A stretch of DNA of 62,000 nucleotides from Branchiostoma floridae (GCF_000003815.2 NW_023365789.1:355344-417343); one strand, 5' to 3'. Shown: positions 44,760-57,338, numbered from the stretch's first letter. Translations and numbers: made by a program. Notes: generated by a model not told the origin, from the sequence alone.

Positions 44760-47700
44760 CTGCTCCAAAAAAAGTATGTAGCTATTAATGATAATTTCCT
44801 CTTAAAGCAATTCGATATGGGGGGTGTTGGAAGCAAACTCAACGCTTTCTGAGATTTAAAGTGATATCCTTTTATTGGAGTGTTTTGACGGATGGAATCG
44901 ATTTATTAGATTGCCTTTGATTTCCATAATGGCATATACAATTCCAGAGGTGTTCTTCTTCTGCTAATAATGTTTTTTTTTTCTGAATCCCAGAATATAA
45001 TGAATTATCATATTGGCAACTTGACACTGAACTTAGACAAGGCAGCAGTCGCATTATACAGTATCGATATTGTAATATTGTAACATTGTAAAATTTGATA
45101 AACTAATTAAATTGAGAACAACACGATATGATTGATGCTTATAGTCAGATGTTGTAAGTCAAGTGTCGGCAATGTGCTTGACCGAAGGAGTCTTGAAATA
45201 AAGGCATGTCGTATTCACATGAGATTAGAGGAACAAACTGGAGGGCGAGACAACAAACGCAGCAACCGGTCTAGACCAAAGCAACCTACGAGGTTCTTTG
45301 AACGGTTCTATTATGACCAAGTAGTTGTGGAAAATTGAATTGTAAACTCACAAAAATACAGCAGCATAAATCGTTTTAGACATATTGGTAAATTCAATTT
45401 ATTTTAGGAATATTTTACATCAAATTAAGTAGAGCTTCTAGAAGGGGCAGATTTGCATGAAATTGATTTGGTTTCAAATTGCGTTTAGATATCAAACAGA
45501 CATTTCCGTGCAGTATAGAATATTCGCGTACCTGTTCTGCAGCTCATCTGACTCTAGGCCACCAACAGCTTCATGTCTTTGGCGATCTGGGGTCTGAGGG
45601 GGAAATAATGATATTTTACTTGGGAACTATAAACTTTAACACATTGATCTACTTTGTGGTTATTTCAACAGAAATATCCATTTTTTATTGAACGTTGTCG
45701 GTTTGATCTTTTTCCAAACACAAGAACTTTCACACCTACCCATAAAGTATTTGCATCCAAGACAATCATGACCAAAACAGATTAAAGCTTAACAGTTACT
45801 GAAAAGGCACTAGTCGAAGTCAAAGGTCAATAACAAACATCACCCCACCCTGTGTGTCGGTGAAAGCTGCTTCGCCAGCTGCTGAAAGTCCAGGTCTCTG
45901 AGGTGCTGCTCCAGGGCGGAAAGTGTGGCCGCCTCACCTTCCTTCTCTCTCCACTGTACCAGGGTCTGGTACACCTGGTCAGGAACGTCGTCTGGGGCGG
46001 AAGCCTGATAAATGAATTATTGCAAATTATCATACATTAATGATTTCATTCCAGTCCAAACCCGTTAGTGATACGCCTGGCCAGTCTAATGCTTTTGTTG
46101 TATTAAGATCCTATATCATTGAATTTAAGGCAGAAGAAAATACTTAACGATTTCCTCCAAGACACATTTGTTGTATGGCCATTATGACTGAAGCCTTGAT
46201 TCTGATCTGTAAAGTTATATGTTCTGTTGTATTCTAAATTTTGTTGATTTTGACTGTCATTCTATGTATCTTGAGCAGAAGACGTCTATAAGCTCATTAT
46301 GAGCTTTCTGTCCTATGCTTGTTAAATGTATGTGAATAAAATAAGATAAAATAAGGAATAAGGATGGCTGCTAATAATAAGGGGTTTTAGATGTAAGCGT
46401 GGTAAAAATATTTATAGAAGTTAGAGAGTGATTTCTTTAAAGACAATTTTTTGTTCCAAACAGTGTGGCCATTATGGCTCAAGCATTGATGCTATTTTTT
46501 CTCAATTTTTCTGTAAAGTTAGTTAAACATTAAGAACAATAATTTCACCTTAATGGCGTCCATGGCCCTGTTGCTGAGTCCCAGGCTCCTGGCGAGAGGT
46601 TTCCACTGGGTTTGGCTCATCCTCACGGACAGGCGGTTGAAGGCTCGGAGAATGATCTCATCTGAATTAAAGAACGCAGGTTTATTTCAGCCATTGCATA
46701 TAATATGGTAATATAATATAATGTAATATAATATAATATAATATAATATAATATAATATAAGGCAACACGTGTATTCCGATTTGCAGTGGGAATAGAAGT
46801 CTGACGGTTTAACGATCCAGCAAAAACATAAAAGTTCTAATCATAACATTTGAATACTGGTATTGAAAGAGACATAGTAACAACTTTGCGAGTCTGCAAA
46901 TTACCATAAAACAAATATCCGGCTCATATAAAAGTAGGATACTAATGAAAACAATTTGCTTTGACAGCCTATCTAGAGACATGCCTCACCTTTCTCAGCC
47001 TCCTGTTTCAGGAAGGCCATGATGGCGCCGGTCCCTTGTTCACACACATCCTGTCGAGGGTATGTCAGGGGGTTTCCAGAAACATCCAAGTCCTTCAGCT
47101 TGTCTGCTCGGTGAAGGGCGGTTGGGAGCTTGGTGATGTTGTTGTTACTAATGCCCAGTTTCTCCAAGGCAGGTAGTTCACAAAGGACTTCTGGGAACGT
47201 GTCGAACTTGTTGTTCCAGAGTTGGGCCACACGTAGGTTGTGCAGATGACTCAAGGTGCTCGGCAGGGTTCTGAGGAGGTTGACTTCCAATGCCAAGAAC
47301 GACAGGTGTTGTAGGCTTCCCACTTCATTTGGGACAATGTCAAACTTGCAGCCACCAGCGTATAGTTTCTCCAGTGTCTTCAGCTGCAGCACCTGTCTGG
47401 GGAACTCATCAAACTGACAGCTGATGACACTGAGAGTCTTCAGCCTGGTGAGTCGTGTGACGTCATCGGGTAGACGTCTGATGGGGTTATTGCCGACACT
47501 TAACACCTCAAGGTTAGGGAGCGAGCAGAGCCCTGAGGGTACCTCCGTCAGCTGATTACCATAAATGTACAGTTCTCTCAGTTTCTGCAGCTCTTCCACA
47601 CCAGGAGGGAAGATGGAGAGTTTATTGTTATCGAGATCTAACACCTCAAGGTTAGAGAGCGAACATACGCCTGGGGGTACCTCCATCAGCTGATTATCCT

Positions 47701-48382
47701 TAATGTACAGTTCTCTCAGTTTCTGCAGCTTTTCCACACCAGGAGGGAAGGTAGAGAGTTTGTTGTTACGGACATTTAACACCTCAAGGTTAGGGAGCGA
47801 GCAGACGCCTGAGGGTACCTCTGTCAGCTGATTATCATAAATGCACAGTTCTCTCAGTTTCTGCAGCTTTTCCACACCAGGAGGGAAGGTGGAGAGTTTA
47901 TTTTTACTGACACTTAACTTCTCAAGGTTAGGGAGCGAGCAGACGCCTGAGGGGACCTCCGTCAGCTGATTACCATAAATGTACAGTTCTCTCAATTTCT
48001 GCAAGGAACCGATCGCCTGTGGCAAACTTGTCAGTGTGTTGTCGTCAGCGTCCAAAAGTAAAAGTTTCTGCAGACGGCCGATTGCTTCGGGGATGCTGGT
48101 TACTTTGTTTTTGGACACATCTAGAACCCCCAGGCCAGTGATATCAAACACCTCCTCCGGGATGGACGTTAGCTTGTTGCCGCCAGCAACCAAAACGAAA
48201 AGTTTCTGCAGACGGCCGAGTGCTTCCGGGATGCTGGTTAGTTTGTTGTTGGACACATCTAGATACTCCAGGTCAGTGATATCAAACACCTCCTCCGGGA
48301 TGGACGTCATACCCTGGTTACTCAGGTCAAGGGTCAGGCGACCGTTGACGGTCTGAGGCTGGAGGTTCAGGCTGGCCGCCAT
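40526..48382 (-). CDS. LRR-death domain-RIP-like kinase, copy C
   Basis: The longest LRR form, 879 codons recognised before the final exon. Exons: 46990-48382 (LRR from ATG, MAASLNLQPQ), 46549-46661 and 45849-46004 (death domain), 45532-45593 (spacer TPDRQRHEAVGG), kinase 44583-44759, 43599-43896, 43320-43465, 41826-41875, 41003-41158, 40526-40611. Intron phases match A and B. The 21-base final exon seen in A, B and D (AAxSKK) was not found downstream. Reading on past the last donor would add about 20 residues before a TAG. The intron after exon 43320 is expanded by repeats (41876-43319). Function inferred from domains: a putative LRR sensor coupled to RIP-kinase signalling. Confidence 0.82.
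42059..42266. mobile_element. MITE with CTGTAAATGCA TIRs and TA target site
   Basis: TIRs CTGTAAATGCA / TGCATTTACAG, TA on both sides, body full of TTCGCGGT and ACCGCGAA. About 208 bp, in an intron of copy C. Confidence 0.8.
42280..42910. repeat. Second copy of the (GT)n-headed dispersed repeat
   Basis: In the intron between kinase exons 3 and 4 of copy C. Same layout as 38846-39560, with a pure (GT) tract at 42313-42355. Confidence 0.6.
44100..44474. mobile_element. Related TTAA-site element fragment in copy C intron
   Basis: Right end GCCTGAATAGGG followed by TTAA (44475-44478), and the same internal GTTGCCATGGCAAC and GACGTCATCAT motifs as 26229-27133. The left end was not found, so it is probably truncated. 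Between kinase exons 1 and 2 of copy C. Confidence 0.5.
45849..46661 (-). CDS. Death-domain exons of copy C
   Basis: Exon 46549-46661 reads DEIILRAFNRLSVRMSQTQW and then KPLARSLGLSNRAMDAIK. Exon 45849-46004 reads YQTLVQWREKEGEAATLSAL, LRDLDFQQLAKQLSPTHR. Near-identical to copy B, with a GTGGGG donor after THR. The upstream intron carries a (TATAA)n microsatellite at the same place as in B. Confidence 0.82.
46100..46365 (+). repeat. Probable retroposon 3' end in copy C intron
   Basis: A T-rich stretch ends with GTGAATAAAATAAGATAAAATAAGG, like the tail of a LINE or SINE. It is absent from the matching intron of copy B (22330-22660). No coding part. Confidence 0.35.
46686..46762. repeat. (TATAA)n microsatellite, copy C
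   Basis: About 75 bases of ATAAT/TATAA repeat at the same intron position as in copy B. Confidence 0.9.
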
Positions 48383-48392
48383 GCTGGATTTC
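46990..48392 (-). CDS. LRR exon of copy C (19 repeats)
   Basis: One exon with about 19 LRRs of 23 residues. The centre is a tandem amplification of a two-repeat module (about 46 residues, 138 bases), whose units alternate LYIYGNQLTEVPSGVCSLPN-type and NNKLSTFPPGVEKLQKLRE-type repeats. Three to four nearly identical modules run from about 47500 to 47990. The C-terminal block (NPIRRLPDDV to NPLTYPRQDV) is shared with B. The start ATG follows an acceptor CTATGTAG by ten bases. The first IPEEVFDITDLEYLDV-type repeat is itself duplicated. Confidence 0.87.
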
Positions 48393-48831
48393 CTACATAG
48401 CGTACAAAGAATGATTCCCGCAAACGCGCATAGCACAATATGCAAGCACGAAAGAGGCACAACCACACACAGATACACAAAGTGAAAGACAGACTGACAA
48501 CACGCACACACACACAAACATTTGATAAAGCATTTAGTCACATACATTTAACTTTGCTATTTGGTCAATATTTGTCTGTATGCTGTTTTACAGTACACTC
48601 ATTTTTAGCAACTTCAAGTCTGCAATCCAGGACCGGCTTGGTCATATCGCAATCTTGTAATGCCAAATAAAGTGTGCTGCCGTTCTCTTTGCCTTTCTAC
48701 GGCTACGTAACCTTTAACGACTCCCGGGAGTGGGCTCAGACCAACCGACATGTTCACTCCGCAAACTTTATTTACTGATTATACAACCATTTAACCATAG
48801 AAATAACGCTATTCCCCTATTTGACCTTTGA

Positions 48832-49683
48832 ACTCCAGTAGGAGATGGCGCCAGTACAAACATACCTGCGCTGCCAAAGCATTTCAACTGTTGCAAGTTG
48901 GGGTGACTTTTTTTTGCAAATTTTACAGTTCAGTAATGACGATCTGTTATTTTACTGCCCAATGTTTACTTGTCATCATCATTACACCAGACGAATTCAA
49001 ACTTTGAAAATCTGATCTAAGTCTTACGGGTAATGGCTCGATATGTATTATGCTATTTAAGAACTAAACATATTTACGAAAGTTAGACTCGGTCGCAGGA
49101 CTCGTTCATTTACTGACAACACAATTATGTAACCATAGAGAGAACGTCATTCAACCTGCTTGACCTTTGAACTCCAGTGGGAGGTGGCGCCAGGTACAAT
49201 GTACAAACATACCTGCGTTGCCAAAGGTGTAAACATGTCCAACTTGGGGTTTAAGACGTGAATTTTCTCACTTTTCAAATCCACAACTTAGTAATAAGAA
49301 GATACGCAATTGATAAGAGCATAACGATATAAAGGCTCAAAAGGATTTAATGATTTCAACCGATCCAAGTTGGGGTTTTAGACCGGGAATTTCTCCCTTT
49401 TTTTGCAAATTTCACAGGTTAGTAATGATGATCTATCCTGTAGTTTTACTGCCCAATGTTTGCTTGTCAACATCATTACACCAGAAGAATCCTAACTTTT
49501 AACATCAGCTAAGCGTTATGGGTAATGGCTCGACACCTGTTTTATGCTATTTAAGAACTAAACATATTTACGTAGGTTACACTCTGTCGCAGACTAACCG
49601 ACCTGCGCACTCCGCCATCTGCATTTACTGACAACACAAATATGTAGCCGTAGAACGTTATTCCCCTACTTGACCTTTGAACT
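48832..49683 (-). promoter_or_regulatory. Three DR1-type sites upstream of copy C
   Basis: AGTTCAAAGGTCA at 48832-48844, 49161-49173 and 49671-49683 (minus strand), spaced about 330 and 510 bases. The block around each is repeated, with the DR1 itself unchanged. Confidence 0.4.
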
Positions 49684-50186
49684 CCAGTGGGGGGTGGCAC
49701 CAGGTACAATGTACAAACATACCTGCGTTGCCGAAAGATGTAACCATGTCCAACTTGGGGTTTTAGGCGTAAATTTTCTCATTTTTTCAAATCCATAACT
49801 TAGTAATACGAAGCTACGCAATTGATAAGAACATAACGATATGAAAGCACGATTAAGCTATAGTTTGTAATCGATAATTGGTGATTAGATGAGTGAGATG
49901 TGATCCTAACACAGATACAGTAGTGACCCCAACACTAGCCTCGAGATCCGCAGGCACGTTGCACACATCGTGACTATGGAGCAACCGCGTGACTTTGCTG
50001 TTAAGTTGAGTAATGAACCGTTCACTGCATCAGAATGGTAAATCTAACAAAGTCGTAATCTTTACACAAGCATTGATGATCTGATTTGCGTTTGATATGA
50101 CAAAAATTAAAGCATGGAAGAATATATCTATTGTTGGTGAAGGCTTTTCACTTGTTCGACATATCAATGGTTCCTTAGTTATTGGT

Positions 50187-50345
50187 TATTACTTAATCTC
50201 CAACCAGATCCACGGTGCGTAATGTATAATATCAAACTTACCTCCGGTGCCAGTTTGACTCCCTTAGCCGGCTATACTCCTTGGCTAGCTTTGATACTAT
50301 CTTGTGGCACCGTAGGATCTACTTGGAGATTAGTTGTTACTATAA
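50187..50345. repeat. Fold-back element
   Basis: TAATCTCCAACCAGATCCAC-GGTGC near 50193-50218 pairs with GCACCGTAGGATCTACTTGG-AGATTA near 50307-50332. The loop is about 90 bases and itself contains a GGTGCC...GGCACC pair. The 61-codon ORF across it is a by-product. Confidence 0.65.
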
Positions 50346-50517
50346 TGATAGCTGACACGTTTGAAGTTGATATCTCTATTGTATTAGCAACACTATCCCA
50401 GTGCTAATAAAAGTTTTGTTCATCCGTCGTGCCCCTTGTTCTTACAAACCTTGTTCACCTCGGGAGGGTGCACGTGGGTACCCGGTACGTAGTGGACTTT
50501 GCTTGAGGTGTCACTTA

Positions 50518-50844
50518 AGCTAAGGGCACTGCCCGCCGTACGTGCACTTTGTCCGTACGTTTTTTCTTTGGAGGCCACGTCCGTCACGTATTTCTAAAAA
50601 CGTTCAGGCTGTACAGGGCAGGCGCGACGTCCGTAATGGCACGTACGGGAGGCGAATCCACAGCCCGATGGCACACAAAGTTGTGCCAAAGTTCTACGGC
50701 GTATCTGCTTGCTCCAAAATTCGCCGGATCCCTACGAGTTCGTACGGAGACAGTACTTACCACTTACGGATCCAAAGAGATTGCCCACGTCTTGGCACGT
50801 AGACATCACGTATTTGCACGTACGGCGGGTTGTGCCCTTAGCTT
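50518..50844. mobile_element. MITE with TTA target duplication (C flank)
   Basis: Same family (TIR AGCTAAGGGCACTGCCCGCC) but internally diverged and in a different flanking context, so a separate insertion or an older copy. Confidence 0.65.
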
Positions 50845-51999
50845 TTATGTTGAATAGGAGAGAGGAAACTTTGTGACCTTTATTGATTGTTAGCAATGCT
50901 GTATCGACACCTATATCTCATGGAAAAGTACGTCACGGAACCTTAAGGATGTCTAAATTCTCCGTAGGATAGGATAGTCTTCAATCCTCCAAGCAACCGA
51001 CATCCTCTCAAGGTAACCACCCATAACTTTTAAAGGGATCTAATAATGAATGAATGAAGACCTTTATTGCACATGTTTGCCCCACTGGGATGTCTATGGG
51101 ATAGTCACGTAACTTTTAATTTGTTAACGTTCATCTTTTCCTCTGTCAGAACAGATTTATTACAATATTTAACACAGATCTGTTTTCGATTCTCATAAAT
51201 CAGTCAAAGGCTTTGTCCACCTCTAACTTGCACATTGGAATAGTTGGTTCCCCAAATGATAATTGTCAAAAACACGAAAACATGCATGTAACATAATTGT
51301 TTTTTTTTGTTTGTTTGAACCTTTCATGAATTAAGATAATCATGAATTAAGTATTAACTTAGCCATTCTGTATAAAAGTGCAGAGTTTGCACTTATCCTC
51401 AATTTCCAGGTCTATTTCCAAGGTGAGTTACTCAAACTTACATCATAACAAGGTAACGATTACTCAGGGCTTTAACACTTGGGTGGTGCAAATTAGGGTG
51501 AAACCTTCTTCGTGAATTGTTCTTCTCCGCTCAGTAGCCAGACACACTGTTCTCCCCACGTAGACGTGTTTGCCCAGAGCATGCGCCCTGCGCTAAAAGT
51601 AGGCTATTTCTCCAGTTCGTTTATCTGATCGCTTCCAAGCAGAATATAACTTTTGAGAGTTTCATTTAAAAATCTATAATCTAGTGTAGACAAGCTATTA
51701 TTAGAAAATACTTAGGAATACTTTCTTGGAAGTGACGCGCTTAATTTTATCATTCTGCAATGTTGATAAGGGGATATAGTCAAACCTTAGTTACGGCCAC
51801 AAAGCACGGTGTCACCATGTATGTAGACTACAGTACTAGAAAGTCCCGTTGCTAATAATCTCGGGCTGACCTCCGACTACTGTATTTGCACGGTGGAGCA
51901 AAGTTACTCAGCACTGTTCGTAATAATACACAATTTAGTCTTAAAGCATCTAACTATGAAACATTGTAGAATCAAAAATTCGAGCAAGAGCATTTAATG

Positions 52000-53290
52000 A
52001 GCCTCCCGTGCACACATAGTGTTGATTGACTGCCAGTGTTTGTAGCCAGGTATGTCACGGAAGCAGTGACAACTGCAAACACGTTCACAGGCCAATTAGT
52101 GAATTCAAAATGCGTCTTTATGTAGTTGTGTGGCTGACAGGTAAAGATATATTGGCAACTCTGTGATCTCCAGACTATACGACAATACATTTCTGTACAG
52201 ATTTACTCCTGGATTGTAGTTAGAAACATCATGTTATTGGGTGAAATACCAGAAAAAAACACATTAATTTGTTTTTCAAATCCAAACACCGTTCCAATTA
52301 AAAACAGTCCTTGCAGTCAGGGATGTAAAGGGAGCAGTGTTTGCTGTTCGCACGCTGAGTAGAATTGAAAACATTTCAACGAAAGCTTGACAACACCAAT
52401 AAGGCCATTTGTCTACGTGTCACGTTGTCGACTCGGCCGCAAAATCCTGGCGATGAAGTCGTAGTTTACAGACTAATAATGGGCTATCACTGTGGTGCAA
52501 GCTAAGGTTACTCTGGGATTGCTCTGGTTGACATTGTAACACTGAAGATGTTTTAGACCATTTTACTTGAATATACAGCGGTGTAATATTACACGTTACG
52601 TCCTAAAAACTTTACTGTGAAGCATTGTGATATAAAAAACAGGTAAGAGCATATTCAATAAGGAGTTGGCACATATCGCCCATTCACTGCCAGTGCTTGT
52701 CGCCAGGTATGTCACGGAGTCAGTGCCAACTGCAAACACGTTCACAGGCCAATTAGTGACTTCAAAAGGCGTCTTTATGTAGTTGTGTGGCTGACAGGTA
52801 AAGATATATTGGCAACGCTGTGATCTCCTGACTACACTACACATCTTTGTCCAGATAGGACGCACAGATTTATTCGATGAAAACCAGTTAAAACACATTA
52901 TTACGGTTTTTTGTTTCAAATTCATATAGCGTTACATGACAGTGTTTGTAGTCAGGTATGTTTTGGAAGCAGTATGTATTTTCCCACCTGTTGTGTGGAA
53001 CCAAACCAGTCAGGCGTGACACGCCAATAAGGCCCTTTGTCTGCATGTCGCGTTGTTGACTCTGGACTCAAATGCTGGCGATTAAAGTCGCGGTTTACAG
53101 ACTAGTGCTGGGCTGTTACAGTGGTGCAAGGTTACTCTGGGGTTGCTCTGGTTAACGTTGCAACACTGAAGATTATTTTAGACCATTATATGTTCATTGC
53201 AAAGCTGTGCATGTCACGAGATTTAGTGTTGAAGCTGTCATTGCACAACCCGAGAGAAATTGAAAAGTTTTGAACCAGGCAAGTCACACC
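52000..53290. repeat. Tandem 0.65-kb duplication
   Basis: The block with GCAAACACGTTCACAGGCCA and GTAGTTGTGTGGCTGACAGG occurs at 52030-52170 and 52680-52830. The following AATAAGGCC-TTTGTCT part occurs at 52395-52560 and 53020-53190. A third, more diverged copy lies at 55745-56290. Confidence 0.75.
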
Positions 53291-53929
53291 GGGTGACGCC
53301 CACAAAGCACACTCTATCTCTACGTGACGGCATCAGCCAACTACAACAATAACGGAAACCCGACTTTACTCACAGTTTTCACGTTTGACTGTCAGAAGAG
53401 ATGCGGTAGTAGACGTTACTCTAGTCTGTCACTCTGCCTGTGCCCTGACATCATTAAAAGCTACAACCAAACCTTAACGGAACTAATGGCATGCCCAACC
53501 CACACAGAGTTCATTGCTGTACGCATGCGCCTTACCCAACCGTACGCTGTGCTGACGTAACGAAGGTCAGAGGTGAAGGAGAAGCTGGCTACCTGCTGAG
53601 AGTTTTTTTTCTTTACGTTGTAATTTTTAGAAATTAGACAATAATAGACAGGTAACATTCCAAACGAGCTACCTGGCAGAGGAGTGTGGTTTCCGACCCA
53701 GCTCATATTGGTGGTTTTATTCGGTGGTTATAACCAAGGACCAGGCGTTATGACACCATATGCACTTGGGGGCGGGCCATTAACCCTTAAGTGATACGGT
53801 AGTACTAGTGACCCCGACACTAGCCTCGAGATCCGCGCACGTTGTACACACCGTGACTATGGAGCAGCCGTACGCGTACGGCTAATCATCTGTTCACGGC
53901 ATCAAGATATCAAACAAATAAGCATCTAA

Positions 53930-55330
53930 GATATACAAAAATATACAAAACAACAGATATGATACCCCCCCCCCCCCATTTGTCTGATGTAAGAGCTATC
54001 ATTGTTTTATCCAATGGAAATGTTAACACAGTACAGTTCCTTGCACAAGGAAACTACAATATAAATATACTTTTGGTACAAAATCCAGGACTCTAGTACA
54101 TGATAGGGTATGGTATGTGGTTAGTTTCAACAGTCAAATTCTACCCAAGAATTAAGTATAGAATTGTTTAGAACGCAATCATTATGTCACATACCTGTAT
54201 ATCCTCGGTTGTGTTCGTCCTTTCTTAAGCAGCGTCCTGTGTCAGAATGCCAACTGCCAGTAGGTGTTTTGTTTATGGTACAAGGACCAGGACTATAATA
54301 CTTTACACGTAGTCCGTTTTTGCAATAGTATTTTATCTACGCATTTTCATAAGTATGGACTTTTGAAAGAAACGTGACACACGGTACCTGTAAAGTCTTT
54401 GTTGTGTTCGTCTTGACCTAAGCTGAGTCTTTGAGTTAAAACACCAACAGCCAGAAGGTGGGTTGTTTATCCAAAATACCTGCATAGTAGACAGGTTAAC
54501 GGTGTGTGACATCAAGGTCATCAACCCCAGCAGGTACAAAGGATGTTTGTAATATGATCATTCTCGTAACTTTCTGTACATAGGACCACCTGCTCTATAT
54601 TTAGTACAAACAGGAGGGCAAAATTACCGCATCTTCAAATATGAGGGAAAAATGGACGCAGGTGAAGCAATTTTAGTGGAGAGACAGTAGATAAAATAGG
54701 GGTGTGTTGTTTTGGTCGGACTATCATAGCGGACAGCAACAATCTTTCTGTTCGTTTTAGTCTCAAGCAGGGCGGATCTGCAAATGCTAACATGATCCGA
54801 TGCACATGTAGAACTAGGCTATAGCTGCTAAGCGAGGTTAGGAACAGTACAGTTCCTCGCACAAGGAAACTACAATATAGACATAGTGCTTTAGAGTGGT
54901 ACAACGACCAGGACCACAACACGTAGTCAGTTTTTGCTTTGCAATCGTATTTTATCTACGAATTTTTATAAGTATGGAAATGCTTAGATACATCTCTGAA
55001 AGCAACGTGACATACCTGTATAGTCTTTGTTGTGTTCGTCCTGACTTAAGCAGCGTCTTGAGTTAAAACACCAACTGCCAGTAGGCGGGTTGTTTATCCA
55101 AATACCTGCATAGTAGACAGGTTAACGGTGTGTGACGTCAAGGTCGTCAACCCCAGCAGATACAAAGGATGTTTGTAATAGGATCATTTTCGTAACTTTT
55201 CACACACTGGACTACCTGTCTATAGTTGGTGCGAACAGAAAGGCAAAATTACCGCATTTTCAAATATGAAGAGAAAAGAGACGCAGTTGAAACGATTTCC
55301 GGGTAAAGAATGTAGAGAAAATAGACGGTG
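53930..55330. repeat. Duplicate of the left-edge region, itself partly triplicated
   Basis: Matches 560-1400. The CTGACTTAAGCAGCGTC and CAGCAGGTACAAAGGATGTT blocks occur near 54230, 54410-54550 and 55040-55180, so the unit has also expanded locally. Confidence 0.65.
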
Positions 55331-55424
55331 TGTTGTTTTGGTCTGACTGTCATGGCAGATAGGTATCAATGACACAGTTCGTGTTACCTGTGAGGCCCGG
55401 GCAACAATAGGCCATGAATAAAGC

Positions 55425-55728
<304 letters not shown>

Positions 55729-56299
55729 CATTATTTAGTTTTTTGAATGACAGGTAAAGATCTATTGGAAACGCCGTGATCTCCAAACTACACTACAACA
55801 CATTTTTGTAGAAATAGGACGTTGCAGATTTACTTCTGTACTGAAGTGGTAAACATTATGTTATTCGGTGAAATTTATTATGTTATTTGTTTCAAATCCA
55901 CATAGCGTTCCAATTAAATGCAGTGTTTGCTGTTCACACGCTTGAGCAGAATTGAAAAGTTTTCAACTAAAGCGTGTCCAGTCAGGCTTGACAACGCCAA
56001 CAAGGTCCTTTGTCTAATAGTAGCGTTGTCAAATAGACCGCATACATGTACATGTATATCAAATGCTGGCAATCAAGTCGCGGTTTACAGACTAGCGCTG
56101 GCCTGTTGCGAGAGTACAATGTTACACTGGGATTGTTAACATTGCAACATTGAAGATTCTAAGTCCATTGCATAGCTGTGTTTGTGGAAGCTGTAAGTGC
56201 ACAAAACAAAACAAAACAAAACAAGAAAAAATTGAGAAGCTTTGAACCAGGCCAGTCACACCAGGTGATGCCCACAAAGTACACTCTGTCTCTACGTGA

Positions 56300-56530
56300 C
56301 GTCATCAGCCATGAACTACGAGAATGACGAGAAACCGACTTTACTCACAGTTTTCACGCTTGGCTGTCGGAAGAGATGCGGCAGTAGAAGATACTCTGTG
56401 ACTCTGCCGGTGCCAGTGCTCTGACATCATTCAAAGCTACAACCAAACCTTAACGGAGCTAATGGCCTGTCCAATCCATACATTGTCCATTGTTGAACGC
56501 ATGCGCTTTACCCAACGTAAGAAAGTTGAC
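56300..56530. repeat. Duplicate of 53320-53545
   Basis: Shared CTTTACTCACAGTTTTCACG, AGCTACAACCAAACCTTAAC and ACGCATGCGC segments. The open frame in the first copy (53324-53560) is broken here, so it is not taken as a gene. Confidence 0.7.
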
Positions 56531-56949
56531 GTAAGAAAGGTGAGAGATAATGGTGAAGCTGCCCATTTGCTGAGAGTTTACGTTGTAATTTTAGTTGCCA
56601 AGATATAGGTGAACATTTCGTCCTAAGGAACATGTATATTTATCATCTAGTTGTAGTGTACTAGAGATTACGCATATGTGTGTGTAGTGAGCTTTGTAAA
56701 GGAAATGTACTTCATTCTCTACATAGTTATTAATCTGAGGATGTTGCATTATACCTACCCACCTACCTAGTCCCTTGACCTCCTGGTCGTTGAGGGGTTG
56801 GGGGGGGGGGGTCTAGGTAGACATGAAGATGTAGGGTTGTCTCCAGGCCCGTCTTAACGCAGCATTAAGGTGTCGATAACCCCGTGGCCTCGTAGAGCCT
56901 GCTAACAAGGGTAGTTTCTGACCTACTTGTAAGTACACGTAAAAGGGGT

Positions 56950-57149
56950 AAAGGTGGGTTCACACATGCGTATAGGGTCATGTGCGTATGAGGTCCGTAT
57001 GGGAGTCTTAGCCTCTATCAGGCTCCAAAGGTCGCTGGAAAAGTAGTAGAAGTTGGACAAATATCTACTACTTTTCCAGCGACCTTTGGAGCCTGATAGA
57101 GGCTAAGACTCCCATACGGACCTCACACGCAAGTGTGACACCCACCTTA
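56950..57149. mobile_element. Fold-back element with perfect 60-bp arms
   Basis: 56991-57050 and 57064-57123 are exact reverse complements (60 of 60), with a 13-base loop AGTTGGACAAATA. Outer ends AAGGTGGG / CCCACCTT also pair, with a short mismatched part between. Flanking TAA on both sides could be a target duplication. Confidence 0.85.
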
Positions 57150-57332
57150 AAATCTGCATGAGTTGAGCGGACCTATCAGAGCTGGCTTTACGTAGCTTAA
57201 ACAAAACTGGTGTGTTACGCCTTGGGGCAGTTTACTCGTTATATCATACGAAGTTTGCCTGTTTTAAGTTCATCTTAGAGATTTGAATACTTGGTCATAA
57301 AACGCACTCACCATTTGACGTTTTGAACCAAT

Positions 57333-57338
57333 TTTATT
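57333..57338 (-). terminator. Conserved AATAAA in the 3' flank of copy D
   Basis: Equivalent site about 3.6 kb after D's stop codon; the extra distance is due to the TIR element at 57575-59071, which is inserted between them. Confidence 0.3.

Larger units (their letters stand above)
48393..51650. other. 5' flank of copy C
   Basis: Diverged relative of the A and B 5' flanks. 48700-50000 carries three copies of the DR1-bearing block, and 51100-51610 matches 13750-14270. It also holds the MITE at 50518 and a fold-back at 50187-50345. No gene supported. Confidence 0.6.

Noticed and set aside
53324-53560. 78-codon frame at 53.3 kb
   Set aside because: The duplicated copy at 56300-56530 breaks the frame.
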